A stretch of DNA of 64,000 nucleotides from Cylindrotheca closterium (GCA_933822405.4 CAKOGP040001758.1:673657-737656); one strand, 5' to 3'. Counted from the stretch's first letter, positions 39,621 through 51,512 are shown. A program made the numbers and translations. Notes: generated from the sequence alone by a model not told the origin.

Positions 39621-41692
39621 ATGAAAATTCATTGCGCCGCAATCTTGGCCCTTGCTAGCATCACAGATGCCTTTTCCACTCATTCTACAACTACACAACA
39701 ACAAATTTCATCGACGAAACTCTTTTCAACTGACGAAGCCGAACCGGAAGAACCAGCTTCGGGCAGCTCTCGATTCAAGGAATTGATGGAAGCTGCCAAG
39801 AGAGATGGTGGAGGTGCCGAACCATCTGGCACAGTCATTCAAAATCCATTCTTGGCGACACCAGCTGCTCCAGCCCCCGCTGCCCCAGCTGCTGGCGGAA
39901 TCAACCTCGAAAATATGTCCATTGAAGATCAAGCTGCGTTGTTGCGTCAACTCATGGCCAATCCCGACGGAGGTGGAGACCCCAATACGCCTCCTACGGG
40001 CATGAAGGAAAAGCGCACGGATGTCGCTGGACGACCCACGGGCCGCAATCGCGATGCGGATGGGATTTCGAATACTTCTGACTTGTACTTTGCTCAATTG
40101 AAGCGGGATTCTACGGTTCGTACTTTGGCAAGACAACGAGGAGAAGATGAAGTGGCCCAGGCGGTCATGGAGGATGGCGGAATCAAGGAATTGGGCAATA
40201 TGTTGGTGGAGAATCCATATTTGACAGGGTAAGTTTGATGGGATGTTGACTTGCTTGTTGACTTGGTACATGAGTTGTAGGAAGTTCCTGGTATCTCATA
40301 CAGTATTCTATCACCATTGACAGACAAAAGAATGAAGAACAAACATTTTTTGATGCTATTCCCGAGGAGAGTCTTGGACCTCACATATATGCTTCAGACG
40401 CGCCAGCTAAACCAGTCAACACATCTGGAATCAAATACAAGGAAATCCTAAAGCAGAAGCGTTCCAAGGGTGTTGCCACAGAACCAGCAGCCACAGCAGT
40501 GGCAACACCTCCAGCACCAGAACCTGTGGCACAAGTGGCCGCAACCCAACCAGCGCCAGTTGTTGCCCAGCCACCCCAACCGGAACCAGTCGAGCTCCCA
40601 CCTCCCGCGCAGCCCACTGTCACTTCGTACGCGGACGAAGAACGGCAAAAGCTCCGCACCTTTATGGGTCTACTCCTGAAACACCGTGGTGGACCAGGAT
40701 TTGGTAAGGGTCGCCTAAAGGGAGCAGAAATTGATCGCTTTGAAACCATGTTGGGTGAAATCATGACCATGCTTCGAAAGGAAAGTATGGAAGCAGCTCC
40801 CGCTGAAGTCCCCATGATGGCTGCGCCGGTTGCTGCCACACCAGCACCAGTGGCGCCAGCAGTTCCACAACCAGCTGTCGCCAGTGCTACCACTGACTTG
40901 ACTCAAGTGGACGGAGCCGTTGCTTGCATTGAAGGAGCCACCATGATGTACAAGAACAGCCCAGCTCAATTGAGAGAAAGTCTATTGGGTGCTCTTCGTG
41001 CTGCTCTCCTCGGAGCTGTCAATACTTGTGGCCGAGCTGCTGGTGTTCCGGAAGTCACTGCCGAAGAAATTGGAGGATCCGCTGCGGCTGGTATCAGTCA
41101 AATTGATGGTGTCATTGCTTGCATCGATGGTGCTGTCACCATGTACAAGAATAGTCCTGATGCTGTCAAACCAGACATGTTGGTTGCTCTCCGTGCTGCG
41201 CTCGTCTCAGCCATTGGTATGTGCAACAGTGTCATGGCCTCCACCGGAACTAGCGTCCCACCGCCAGCTTCAGTAAGTCCCGTTCCTACAATCGAGACAC
41301 CTCCACCACAACCACAGACCGTCGTCTCATCTGCTCCTTCGATTCCAAGTCCTGAAGTACAAGCTACGCCAGTATCAGCTATTGAATCGGACGCAAACTC
41401 AAAGAAATTGCAAAAGATCTATGACCAAGTCAAGGCAGCATCAGGAAACGGCAGTCTTGGACTTCGCAGCGATTTGACATCTTCGGAAGCATCCGATTTG
41501 GCGGATAGTTTGGTCGAAATGAGAAGTGTGTTGATGAAAGAGTTAAATGAAGGAATTCCAGCAGTAGGTGAAGGAGGGGCTCAACCAGTGGTAACCAAGG
41601 CGGCACCCGCAGCCAAGTCATCGGCAGCTACTAGGTATAAGGAAATGTTGGCAAAGGCAAAAGCAGAAAAGGAAGCCAATGCAGCCGTCTAA
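39621..41692 (+). CDS. Plastid-type precursor with a duplicated helical module, function unknown (two exons)
   Basis: Exons 39621-40228 and 40324-41692 join (GTAAGT...GACAG) to 658 residues. The N-terminus is a signal peptide ending ITDA|FSTHS, an A-F site typical of complex-plastid precursors. The middle is Pro/Ala-rich. Two homologous modules of about 50 residues, near 390-445 and 450-500, share IDG/VDG-x-x-A-C-I-x-G-A-x-x-MYKNSP and L-x-ALRAAL, then a Cys; this looks like an internal duplication. A motif YKEILKQKRSKG in the middle and YKEMLAKAKAEKE at the end are similar to each other. No known family. The last 300 bp of the gene and its 3' flank exist a second time, decayed, at 45911-46271. 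Confidence 0.85.
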
Positions 41693-41778
41693 ATTAATTT
41701 AAAAAAATTGTATCATAACAATAAGAATATATGGTATCTCTATATCATTCAAAAGAATCTACTTCCCTTTGGCTTTTC
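41393..41778 (+). repeat. Left copy of a direct duplication spanning a gene junction
   Basis: Contains the functional 3' end of the plastid-type gene and about 85 bp of its flank, ending in a minus-strand remnant that reads SRKAKGK-stop, the same ending as the DIS3 gene. Partner copy: 45911-46271. Confidence 0.8.
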
Positions 41779-42155
41779 TGCTATCATTGCAAATGTACAG
41801 TACAAGTATTAATACCTGGTACCTAATACTCTTCGGTTGCCTGGTAGTATGCATATGGAACATCCAAAGTACGGTTCAATTTACAGTAGCTACCAGTAGG
41901 CTCCCCTACATTTCACAAGCAATAGTATCGGTATCATATTCGAAGATATCGAAAATTTTCCAGAAACTTTTTTCATTCGATCTAAAAATGCTCGTAATCA
42001 TTCTCCTCTCGAAAGATCCTTCTATCCATTCTTCCAAGAGTCGAAAATGTCGTTTGATTAGTTTGACTAGCCGTAAATGGCACGAATTTGGATAATGGAA
42101 GACTTTCGGGCGTGCTCCATTATCCATTTTACTATGTATTGTTATTGTCATAAAA
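41693..42155. other. Intergenic, upstream of the membrane propeller gene
   Basis: The first 86 bp belong to the left duplication copy. The rest is AT-rich without a coding signal and should include the promoter of the next gene. Confidence 0.5.
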
Positions 42156-45100
42156 ATGAGTCATCTTTATACCGAGCAGAAGAAGACAATGGTCCCTTAT
42201 GGAGACCTTCCAAGCATGGTTCCAAGTCGAGAAGGAAAAGAAACGACTGGCTCACGAACGGCTGAAAAAGATAGTAATGGCGATGCAGCAACAGGAAAGA
42301 ACAAGCCCAAGCTCGCCCTCGCCGCTGCTTCGGAAGACAAGGCTGCTAGTAGTAAAGCCAATAACGTTCATAGCTTCGACATCACTCCGGGAGCAACTGC
42401 CATCCGAGGTTCGAAGTCTGCTAATACCGCTAGGGATACTGAGAGCCTTGCTACCGTTGAAGTATCTGGTTCCAACGAGGGTGCCAATCATTCGAGTACC
42501 AGCCCGGATCCAATGCTGGTACCAGATCAGGACGAGTCGTTCTTGGCTGCTGAAGCAATAGACCATGACGAGGAAGTCGCTGCGGCCTACGAAAGAGGCA
42601 CGAAAGATGCTCGGAATGAAGCAGATCAATTGCGGCAGCAAGTCGAAGAATTGCAAAAGCAAAGAGCAGTCGCCGAAGTCGCGATCCCTGTGGAGACCAC
42701 CGAAACAGAAGACGACGAAGAAGAGGAACGAAATAAGAAGTGTTCTCCTTTCACAATCTTTTTGTTGACAATGCTGGGAATAGCCGGTATTGCTGCAGCT
42801 GTAATACTCGGAACTCGATCTAAAGCTGCTAAAGATCAAATGGCAACGGCGATACCAAGTCTTTCACCAACTTTGTCACCAACAGTGTCGCCAACTCTGT
42901 CACTTGCACCAACCAGTACACCCAAATTCTTTTTCCAGCAACTTGGAGAGCAGCTTAATGGATCGCCCGGTGATGACTTTGGCTCTTCTATTTCCCTATC
43001 CAGCGATGGGCGTGTTATGGCTGTGGGTGCCGTCGAAATAGGTTCCACGGGATATGTCAATCTATACCAACTTGATGGAGTAACGTGGACTCTCCTCAGG
43101 ACATTTAAAGGAACCAATTCAGGAGACATGTTTGGACATTCTGTTTCCGTTTCAGGAGATGGGAATAGTCTAGCCGTTGGTATACCAGGGCCTGGCAGTG
43201 ACACTCGAAACGCTAGGGAAGGGCGAGTGAAGGTATTTGATGTTGGAAGCAATGACACTTGGGAGGCGATCGGAAATGAACTATTTGGTACAAAGCGCGA
43301 CGGAGGAGGATATTTTGGGTTTTCTGTTTCCTTGTCGGAAGACGGAAAGATGCTGGCAGTTGGTGAGCCCGGGAACGGTGGCATGAATCGAGCTTATGAG
43401 CCAGATGGTGGCCGAGTCACCGTTTATGAACTGATCAATGGTTTGTGGGAAGACATTGGAAGTCCCATTGTAGACGAGTGCTGCCTGCGGCTGGGGTGGG
43501 CAGTCGAACTCAGCGCAGGGAGCCACTTGCGAATTGCTATAAGTGGACGATATGAATATGAATATTTAACACAAGGACAAGTGCTTGAGCTTGTTGACGG
43601 AGACTGGAAGCCAATTGGTCAGAGTTTCCCGAATTATGAGCTCGGAGAAACAGCTTTATCGCAAGATGGGAATGTTGTTGCATTCTCAGGCATAAACCGG
43701 TCATCGGAGTACGACAGCCAGAATACAGATCAATCATACCCTGGTGTTGTATCAGTCCATCGATATAATCCTAGTACCAACTGGACGGAAATGGGACGTA
43801 TTGAAGTTGGGAATATTACGAGGGCACCTACAGTGTCCCTGTCCCCCGATGGGGAAGTCTTGGCTATCGGCAATCCTGTTTATGATTCAGTAGGACGTGT
43901 ATTGTTGTTCTACTATGACAATTCTACAAGCACATGGGCGCCTTTTACTGAAGGAGATTTCGTTGGAAGACAACATGATGGCCGATTTGGTTCTAGCATT
44001 GCGCTTGTCGGTAGCAAAGACAACTTCACTGTTGCCGTTGGATCGTTTGCGTCAAACGTTCATGGATCTGCTGGAAGTGTGGCTGTATACAATCGCCGTT
44101 TTGGTGTCGTACCGACTGTCACAATGGGGCCGACTCCTGCGCCTACTGCAGCTACTGTTTCATTTAACGAGATTTATAAATGGCATGGTGATGATAATTA
44201 TGAGGACTTTATCGTTGGAAATGCTGTGAGTCTGTCGAAAGATGGGCGAGTGCTGGCCCAGAGCTACTTTGATGGACCACAAACTGTTGTGAAAGTTTAC
44301 GAAGATCAAAGCTGGGACGACCAACCGCACTGGAAATCAATTGGAACTCTAACGAGCCCCGACACAGAAGCAAAGTTTGCTTTATCTGCGGACGGACGTG
44401 TTGTCGCTCTTTGTAATAACATTCCATCCGAGGAAAGCAATGCCACAGTTAGCGTCTTTCAGTACACCGGAAGAGGAAGGTGGGATCAATATGGTGCTGA
44501 TATCAATAGCGCCAGAGCAGGTGATTTTCAGGAGGTTAACTATTTATCGTTGTCTCAAAATGGAAGTACAATTGCTATAGGCGCGATATTGCCGGATGAC
44601 TGGTACGAAGCACCTGTTGTTTACCGAATGGAAAATGGCCAGTGGGAGCAGCTTGGAGAGCAGGAACCATGGACCTCTGTAACGTCGCTATCCCTGTCAT
44701 GCGATGGCAATATAGTTGCGATTGGGGATAGCCTGCCGGAGCTTTTTGGTGACGATACAGGAGCAGCAGCAATATTTAAGTACGTGGATGACAAGTGGCA
44801 ACAGTTGGGTCAACGTTTTTCTGGTAGTGGACGAAAAATATATTTTGGGCGTTCAGTATCTCTATCTTGCGATGGAACTGTAGTAGCAATTGGAAGCTCA
44901 AGCAATGATATTGACAATGGAAGGAATGTGGGTCACGTTCGTGTCTATCGGTACAGTGTCATGGCCAATTGGACGCAGATTGGAAAGCCTCTTATTGCGG
45001 ATGAAAGCGGGGATGGTTTTGGCAATTCTTTTTCGCTATCTGCAGACGGAAGAAAACTTGCTATCGGAGCCGCTGCTGGTAGCTACGTGAAAGTATATGA

Positions 45101-45905
45101 ATATGACGATGAGAATGCCTATTGGCATCAAGTGGGAGCCACGTTGGAAGATGAATTAACTGGTAGTGGTTTTGGTAAGAGCGTTGCATTAGCAGACACG
45201 GGCGAAGGAACCAAGCTGGCTGTGGGGGCACCGTTCTATGTGAAATCGGCGTCCGCACTCACGGGTAGAACCCGCTTGTTCCAGGAACAACAGGTGGAAG
45301 GAACAAACTCCCCAACTGAAACCCCTCTGCTCGCAGAGAGCGTCGACTTTCCGCTCCAAAATTGCGAGGGAGATTGTGACACTGACTTCGATTGTGATCG
45401 TGGGTTGCTTTGCATGCAGCGAGACGGTGGTGAATCAGTACCTGGATGCTCCGGTGGAGAAGAAGACGACAGTCTAACTGACTATTGCATCAAGTGCCAA
45501 GATGTTCCTGGGTGGTTAGATGACGTAGATATTGAATGGGGCAAAAACTGTAAATGGTATCAGGACAATGATGCTCCTGGTTGTCCAAACTGGGGATTAG
45601 GACGTGTTGGACTTTTTGGGTTGACGGCAAAGGAGGCATGTTGTCACTGCAAGAGCAGGGACTGTGGAGATGTTCCGGATTGGTCCTACCTTGATTCCTG
45701 CACGAGCCGAGACTGCGGAGATGCTCCAGTTGTCTGGGAAGATTCATCCTCCCGTCACCTAAGATGCGATTGGTACGAAATGTTCGATGAAATTGGTTGT
45801 CCCAATACTGGTGACGATTGGGGAATCGCATATGATAATAGTGATGGTGGTGGATCCACCGGCATGTCGGCAAACGATGCCTGTTGTCATTGTCGAACCT
45901 ACTAA
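42156..45905 (+). CDS. Single-span membrane protein with propeller-like repeat ectodomain and Cys-rich tail
   Basis: A 1,249-residue unspliced protein. A charged cytoplasmic head of about 195 residues with a short coiled coil precedes one membrane helix (about 197-222), then a short stalk of SPT-rich repeats (SPTLSPTVSPTL). The ectodomain has two blocks of about 350 residues, each built of repeats with the pattern F-G-x-S-V-S-L-S-x-DG-x-x-L/V-A-V/I-G, like FG-GAP or kelch-type beta-propellers. The C-terminal 180 residues are Cys-rich: a CEGDCDTDFDC block, then two similar modules ending EACCHC and DACCHC, ShK-like in spacing. The build suggests a type II cell-surface binding protein, as is common in diatoms; ligand unknown. 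The gene lies between direct copies of its neighbours' junction, so it arrived or was duplicated locally. Confidence 0.85.
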   Translation: MSHLYTEQKKTMVPYGDLPSMVPSREGKETTGSRTAEKDSNGDAATGKNKPKLALAAASEDKAASSKANNVHSFDITPGATAIRGSKSANTARDTESLATVEVSGSNEGANHSSTSPDPMLVPDQDESFLAAEAIDHDEEVAAAYERGTKDARNEADQLRQQVEELQKQRAVAEVAIPVETTETEDDEEEERNKKCSPFTIFLLTMLGIAGIAAAVILGTRSKAAKDQMATAIPSLSPTLSPTVSPTLSLAPTSTPKFFFQQLGEQLNGSPGDDFGSSISLSSDGRVMAVGAVEIGSTGYVNLYQLDGVTWTLLRTFKGTNSGDMFGHSVSVSGDGNSLAVGIPGPGSDTRNAREGRVKVFDVGSNDTWEAIGNELFGTKRDGGGYFGFSVSLSEDGKMLAVGEPGNGGMNRAYEPDGGRVTVYELINGLWEDIGSPIVDECCLRLGWAVELSAGSHLRIAISGRYEYEYLTQGQVLELVDGDWKPIGQSFPNYELGETALSQDGNVVAFSGINRSSEYDSQNTDQSYPGVVSVHRYNPSTNWTEMGRIEVGNITRAPTVSLSPDGEVLAIGNPVYDSVGRVLLFYYDNSTSTWAPFTEGDFVGRQHDGRFGSSIALVGSKDNFTVAVGSFASNVHGSAGSVAVYNRRFGVVPTVTMGPTPAPTAATVSFNEIYKWHGDDNYEDFIVGNAVSLSKDGRVLAQSYFDGPQTVVKVYEDQSWDDQPHWKSIGTLTSPDTEAKFALSADGRVVALCNNIPSEESNATVSVFQYTGRGRWDQYGADINSARAGDFQEVNYLSLSQNGSTIAIGAILPDDWYEAPVVYRMENGQWEQLGEQEPWTSVTSLSLSCDGNIVAIGDSLPELFGDDTGAAAIFKYVDDKWQQLGQRFSGSGRKIYFGRSVSLSCDGTVVAIGSSSNDIDNGRNVGHVRVYRYSVMANWTQIGKPLIADESGDGFGNSFSLSADGRKLAIGAAAGSYVKVYEYDDENAYWHQVGATLEDELTGSGFGKSVALADTGEGTKLAVGAPFYVKSASALTGRTRLFQEQQVEGTNSPTETPLLAESVDFPLQNCEGDCDTDFDCDRGLLCMQRDGGESVPGCSGGEEDDSLTDYCIKCQDVPGWLDDVDIEWGKNCKWYQDNDAPGCPNWGLGRVGLFGLTAKEACCHCKSRDCGDVPDWSYLDSCTSRDCGDAPVVWEDSSSRHLRCDWYEMFDEIGCPNTGDDWGIAYDNSDGGGSTGMSANDACCHCRTY

Positions 45906-45910
45906 TCCAT

Positions 45911-46271
45911 GCAACTCAAAGGTATTGCAAAAGATCTATGACAAGTCAAGGCAGCATCGGGAAACGGTAGTCTGGTTCTTCGCAACGATTCGACATCTGC
46001 CGAAGAATCCGATTTGGCGCATTCAGTAGTTTGGATGAAAAGAGAAATGTTTTGGTGAAAGAGTTAAACGAGGACCTCCAGCAGCAGAGGAAGAAGTTGC
46101 TCAACCAGTGACAACCAAGTCATCCGCGGCTGTGTATGAGGAAATGTTGGCAAAGGCAAAAGCAGAAAAGAAGCCAATGCAGCTGCCTAATTTTATATTT
46201 AAATTGTATTGTATAATCTGATTATATCTCTAGAACTATCATTCCGAATCATCTACTTGCCTTTAGCTTTG
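45911..46271 (+). pseudogene. Right copy of the junction duplication: decayed 3' end of the plastid-type gene
   Basis: Aligns to 41393-41778 with many indels that break the reading frame, including shared stretches such as TTGCAAAAGATCTATGAC and GGAAATGTTGGCAAAGGCAA. Its far end overlaps the true 3' end of the DIS3 coding sequence (stop at 46253-46255). Because it lacks a start and frame, it cannot encode the plastid protein's tail. Confidence 0.85.
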
Positions 46272-49200
46272 CGAGTATTTCGTTTGTTGGCTTTAAGTCG
46301 CTGCATTCGACTTGTAATGTCCTTTTCGATTCTCCTGGTGGTATCGTACTCACTGCTTCGGGCAGCGCCTGCTAGAGCTTGTGCACGACGTTGCTCGGCA
46401 CTTTCCGCAGCCTCGTCAATGGCCGCCTCTTGTAGTGCCGATCGCGTGTCTAGATTTCGGAAACCTCCAAACACCATTCGACCTGGAATTACCGATATGC
46501 TACAAGCGTCCGACTTGGCCTTTCGAATGTTGCTTGTAAATTGCATTTCTACTAGAACAGGAGGTGTTTCCAACTTTGCAAGTTCGCTGTACATGGATGC
46601 CCATTCTTGAGGGTTTGCTTCTACAGGACCTTCGTTCGTATCATCTTGTGACTCCTGTAATGTCGAGGATGTTATTGGACTCTTTGAAGTCTGTCCATAT
46701 GCGTTGAACGAAATCTTTTTGCCCGAAGAGTCGGCAATGAGATGGATCTTTGGCATTGGAATTCGTGATCTGACATCCCATGAGTCACATGAGATTTGCA
46801 CTGTCACGACGTCGAGGACTCGCAGAGTGTATGGAGACTTTGCTTTTGGGGCAGTTACCTTCAAGTGTCTATCGGGCGATTCGACTAACATGCAGTCACT
46901 TGAAGGAATCATTCGTGCATACGGAGATGCTTCAAAAGCAAGGGTAGGATCCTCTCCAGTAGATGGATCCAAGCCTAGTAACCTTGGATCGACTTGAACT
47001 CGACCATTAGTATCGCTCAAATAAACTGGACCCCTCATATCAAATAGTGGAACATACACCCATAAGCCATTTGCCCTGAACACAAAATTATGTGGATAGG
47101 GATTGCAATTAGACACCACTGGTAAATTTATCGTTGAAGAAATGCTCTCTTTCCTTACCGCAGGTCTACTACAACAGCTTTGGTCACCTCCACATGCTTT
47201 CTGAAATAGATGGATAGGAACAAATGCTGACATTCCATCGACGAGAGCTATATTTTTTGTCAAGTCCTGAGGGCTAGTTTTGCAAACATGATCAAGTCAT
47301 AGCAGTCACAACAGTCGTACCTTTGCCATCCTATTCTGACGATTCAAGATATCGCATATCTTTGCAACAAGTCGTGGGCTGTAAACACGCTCAACACTGA
47401 ATTCATTTTCAAGCTCCGGCGGTTCTTGCGATTCAGTCACCACCACATTGTCATTGGGCTCCGTTTCGTCTGGTGTTTCAATCGTCTCGTCCCTCGTGCG
47501 GATACCTTCTCCAGCAAGAATAGAAATTGTTTTCGAGTCTGGAACAAGTGCATTGTCCACCTCTGTTCGACTTTTTACAGTGGACGCATCGCTATGATTT
47601 CCCGGAGGAGCAGCAGCGCTCAATAGTTGCTTATGCACAACAACATCTGCATATCTTCGGATCGGAGATGTGAAGTGGGTATACTTTTGAAGGCCCAATC
47701 CATAATGAGACAACTGGTCTTTGCCCACTTGCCCAGTGCACACATACTGTGCTTCGGACATGGCTCTGGACAAGAGAAGTTGAAGCGGTTAGAAAGAGGC
47801 AAGTGCAAATATAAGTTTCTTTACAATGAGCTGCGTACCTTGTCGCTAGCGATTGAAACAACGACTGCATCGTTGAATTCAATTTTGTCGCAGTCTCAGC
47901 TGCCTTCAAGGAATTTGCCAAAGCCATGTTGTCTTTGCCGTCAAACGCTATTTTGCCAGCGTCGAGTACAGCTTTCAGATCTTCGAAGCGGGAATCTTCA
48001 ACTGATCGATGGTTACGAAGTAGCGCACTGTCGGGTGACTTGTCGTAAATTGTTTTCGCGACCCATGTATTGGATAGAATCATTAACTCTGCGATTGTGT
48101 TATGGATTTCCATTTGCTTCTTTGCAGTTACCTGGATCGGATTGCTATCTTTGTCGAGGGTGAATTTCAGCTCATTGCCTTGGTCTCCACTGGACAAATC
48201 GACGGCACCACCAACATCTTCACGGTCTTTCCGCAACTTCCGCGCCAGTCGAGTTAGAATTGTCAAGTCTTTCTTCAAATTCTTGACGTTGGCAGGATCC
48301 ACCGGTGCCCCTGCAGTTAACGGCGGTGGGATTCTGTTGCCCTCGTCAGGAGGTTGATCGTGGATAATGTTGTGAGCCTGCCCGTACGTCATTGCTGTAA
48401 CCAAAGAGAGTCAGTGAGACATACTGTATTGTGCAATATTGTCCCTTCTGCTGCTGCTACACACCTTGACAGTTGTGAATCACCGTCCTTCCGTACCAGA
48501 AGGACTTTACTTCCTTGAAGTCCCGTGAAAATATCCAGACTGAAAGCGTGGAAAGAGTCACGGTTGAGTCAAATAGGCGCGTAAAGTTGTACAGAGTCGA
48601 TAGCAGGGTTACTTACTTGTTGATACAGCCAATCTGTCGGTCGATCCATGCAGGGAGCAGAGGTCTGAATAGTAATGATGAAGGGTGAGGATAGTGACTT
48701 CCGCAAAGCTAATTTCATGTTGTCGTTGTCGACGTACCCGAGCTCAATAGCGAAGGCAACATGTCAAAACGCCTATCGACTAGATAAAATGTCGTTGCTC
48801 TGACTTGCGCTTCAAGATCAAGAGGCGAGTTGTGTGGAACGAAATGCGTTACATCGGCAATATGGACACCAATTTCAATGTCTCCATTTGGTAACTCTAA
48901 AAAGAATCGATAGAAGCAAAAGAGGGTGAGATCAAACATCTTTCTTCTTTCAAAAGCGTAAAAAGCAAACGAAAGAATGCGACGAACCTCTTGCATGCAT
49001 AGTATCGTCAATATCCTGGCACCCTGGAGGATCTACGCTAAATATTCTGTACGATTCTCGTAGATCTCGGCGTTTCTCGATTTCTTCGGGAGGGATCTTC
49101 CAATCTGAACCTTCTGATGGTAAGCAAGCTAGTGCCCCAGCACTAAATGGTTCAAGGTGCAATTCGTGTTCGTGGAGCAAGCATGATATTTCAGTTTCTA

Positions 49201-50530
49201 GATCACCAATTGGGCCAACGATTTCATGGCAATGACCAGCTGGATAGTTTGAGTCAATATCCCAGGAATCCACCTGGATGAGCAGCCTTTGACCTACAAA
49301 TCGATTCCATCCGTTGGTTTTGATACGAATCTTTGGTATCCGAATATCCATTGGGGTCACTATGCATGCTGAGTCATCATTCATTGGACTATCGACCATG
49401 GTTGCAACAAATCTTCGTCGAGATGACTCGGATATCGCCACCACTCGGGCCGAGGGGACTGGCGGTGCCGAATCCACGTCAAACGAAGTAGTATCAGTTT
49501 CATCGTCATCATCTCGGTGATGAACCAAACGGCGTTTGCCCACGGGACTTCCCCATTCCGTTTTTGGAAGTACCTCGATAACAACAACATCATGATGGAA
49601 CGACCGATTAAAGTATCCAAGTTTCTGATCAATAAAATATTTTCCGCCGTCTGAGGTGGCCACAGTACCCTCTTTTGGATTGTGTTTTGAGACTTCTAAT
49701 CGTCCCTTGAACAGAGTCTTTGTTTTCAGTCCCTCCCTAACTTGATCTTCTGACAGAAATTCTCTACTATTGCTTTCAACGCTTTTGGATCGCGCCATGT
49801 TTCGTACCTTGTACTCTTCTTCGCAGCTCCGCTTCAAATTCATCAATACCTCTTCGTTAAGATGAGGGTGCAATGCCAAAAGTTCAGTGATAAAGTTATC
49901 CATTTGCAAAAGCTGAAAGCCATCCTCTGAAGGATATTTTGCTTTCAGATCTTGCGTGGATACAATTATTATTTTCTTGTTGTTTCCAATCTTTTGTCGC
50001 AATAACCCAGCAGTTCTCATCAACGCATGTTGACTTCTGTCCACAATGCTAATGGATTTGTAATCCATCATATCAAACTCGTCGTGACCATCTTCTTCTC
50101 GTATCGATAGGTCACAAAATGGGAACACTCTCCCCGAAAACAGAGTCGCAAGCTTTGCTATTTTGGAGCGCTCTTGTGGAGCTGGTTTCTCCGGTTGCCA
50201 AGTACAGTCACTGTCATTTTCGACATTACATTCGATCACTGGCGAAATGGATCGGTAATCCATCAGGTCCACAGCCGATTCGAGCAGCAGCAGATTGCAT
50301 TGGCTTTCTTTCACCAAATGCGACAAGAAGGGTAAATATTTTCTCCAAATGATGCCATCTGGTACAACCCAACAACTACCGGAAGATTCTTTCCCCACAA
50401 ACACTGGAAGATCCGTTGTGGGTCTCCAATAGCGCTCGCGATTTCGCAATTTTTCTTTCACAAAGTCACGGTAGATCCAAAGGCGATCCTCCTCGAGAAC
50501 TTTAGAAGTTCTTTCCAGTGAGGGTGTCAT
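46253..50530 (-). CDS. DIS3: DIS3/RRP44-like exosome 3'-5' exoribonuclease (seven exons)
   Basis: Exons 50530-48988, 48896-48738, 48664-48617, 48539-48465, 48394-47839, 47765-47321 and 47266-46253 join in frame to 1,279 residues. RNB-domain signatures run across junctions: [10 protein letters not shown] with Asp500, Asp506, Asp508 and Asp509, then [12 protein letters not shown] [15 protein letters not shown], the DRLAVST|IW block, and later [17 protein letters not shown]. These acidic residues bind the two metals that hydrolyse RNA 3' to 5'. Cold-shock-like segments precede the RNB and an S1-like region lies near 1180-1230. The N-terminus has a V-P-D-x-x segment where DIS3 has its PIN nuclease start, but the PDTN motif and other acidic residues are not evident, so the endonuclease site is probably lost. 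Many small exons sit within the RNB region, unusual for this window. Confidence 0.93.
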
Positions 50531-50920
50531 TGTTGGTTTACTGTTCAGAGTGAGTGAGTCTGAAGCTGGATGATGATGATGCTGATGGGGTTTGGTTATG
50601 TCGAATGCATGGTTATTGGAGTCAGTCGTCCAATGGAGAAAAGAGTGGCGGAGTTAAGAGGGAGGAACGGAGAACTTGAGGTTCGGAGAATTTGGAACAA
50701 AATCGGAAATTCTGGTGACGTTAATGACATCACTTCAACTTGTTGGTAGTTTTCTACGTTGAATCCACATGGCTAAGAATTAGATATTTGTAGGAACAAA
50801 TTCTGGCCACCTCGCATTTTTTTCTGGACCTTGCATTTTTCTTTCTCATCTTTCTGGAGAGACATTTCCTACCGGTACAATCATTGCTTACAGCAATTGC
50901 CCATCTATCAACAATCGATC
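50531..50920. promoter_or_regulatory. Divergent promoter region
   Basis: The 390-bp interval between the DIS3 start (minus) and the next plus-strand ATG. An open frame without ATG enters from 50831. No sites identified. Confidence 0.35.
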
Positions 50921-51512
50921 ATGTCATCATCCAAAGTAACAAGAAACATCTCGAGAATCAGCAAGCTGACGGCAAAGCCCCGCTTCCGAAGTACAATCTC
51001 AAGTCAAGTGGCCCCTTCAGAGGATGAAAACTACACGAAAGGTTTCTATCCCGTCTACGTGCACCACGTATCCAAGGTAGCATTGGAGCGCCTTCAGAAG
51101 GATCACTCTTCCTGGATAGAGTCGAAGGGTCTTGATAGCGGGCTTCATATTAATCCAAATGGGACTTTCACGTTGAGCTTTCCCGCAAAAGAAGGCTTTG
51201 ATTCTGGCAGAATTTGGTGCGTTGACAGAACAGTTTTGTCGGCAACTGCTATTCATGACGTGCACACACAAACAAATTCTAATTCATCGATTTCCAATTG
51301 TTTCTTATATACACAGGACTAGCTATGATTCGTCCAAAAAGCAACATTGGCTCTCTGTCTATAGGCACAAACTGGCGGTTCGTTTCTTGTTGAAGGACAA
51401 TGGTCAACTTACTGGACAAACTGATTCGAACAGGATGTCCTCGCAAATTCATGCAGCCGTGGATCAGATGTTACATTCGATCGATCGGGCGGAAGCAAAC
51501 AGATCGTCTTGA
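50921..51512 (+). CDS. Small hypothetical protein, possibly mitochondrial (two exons)
   Basis: Exons 50921-51216 and 51317-51512 join across a 100-bp intron (GTGCGT...ACAG) to 163 residues. The first 35 residues are Ser/Arg/Lys-rich without acidic residues, as in mitochondrial presequences. The body includes FYPVYVHHVSKVALERLQ and, across the splice, GRIW|TSYDSSKKQHWLSVY, followed by VRFLLKDNG. No family recognised. I start at ATG 50921 because the frame upstream has no ATG. Confidence 0.65.

Noticed and set aside
41393..46271. Direct repeats read as LTRs of a retrotransposon
   Set aside because: The repeats are coding 3' ends of the neighbouring genes, lack TG...CA ends, and no gag, protease or reverse transcriptase lies between them.
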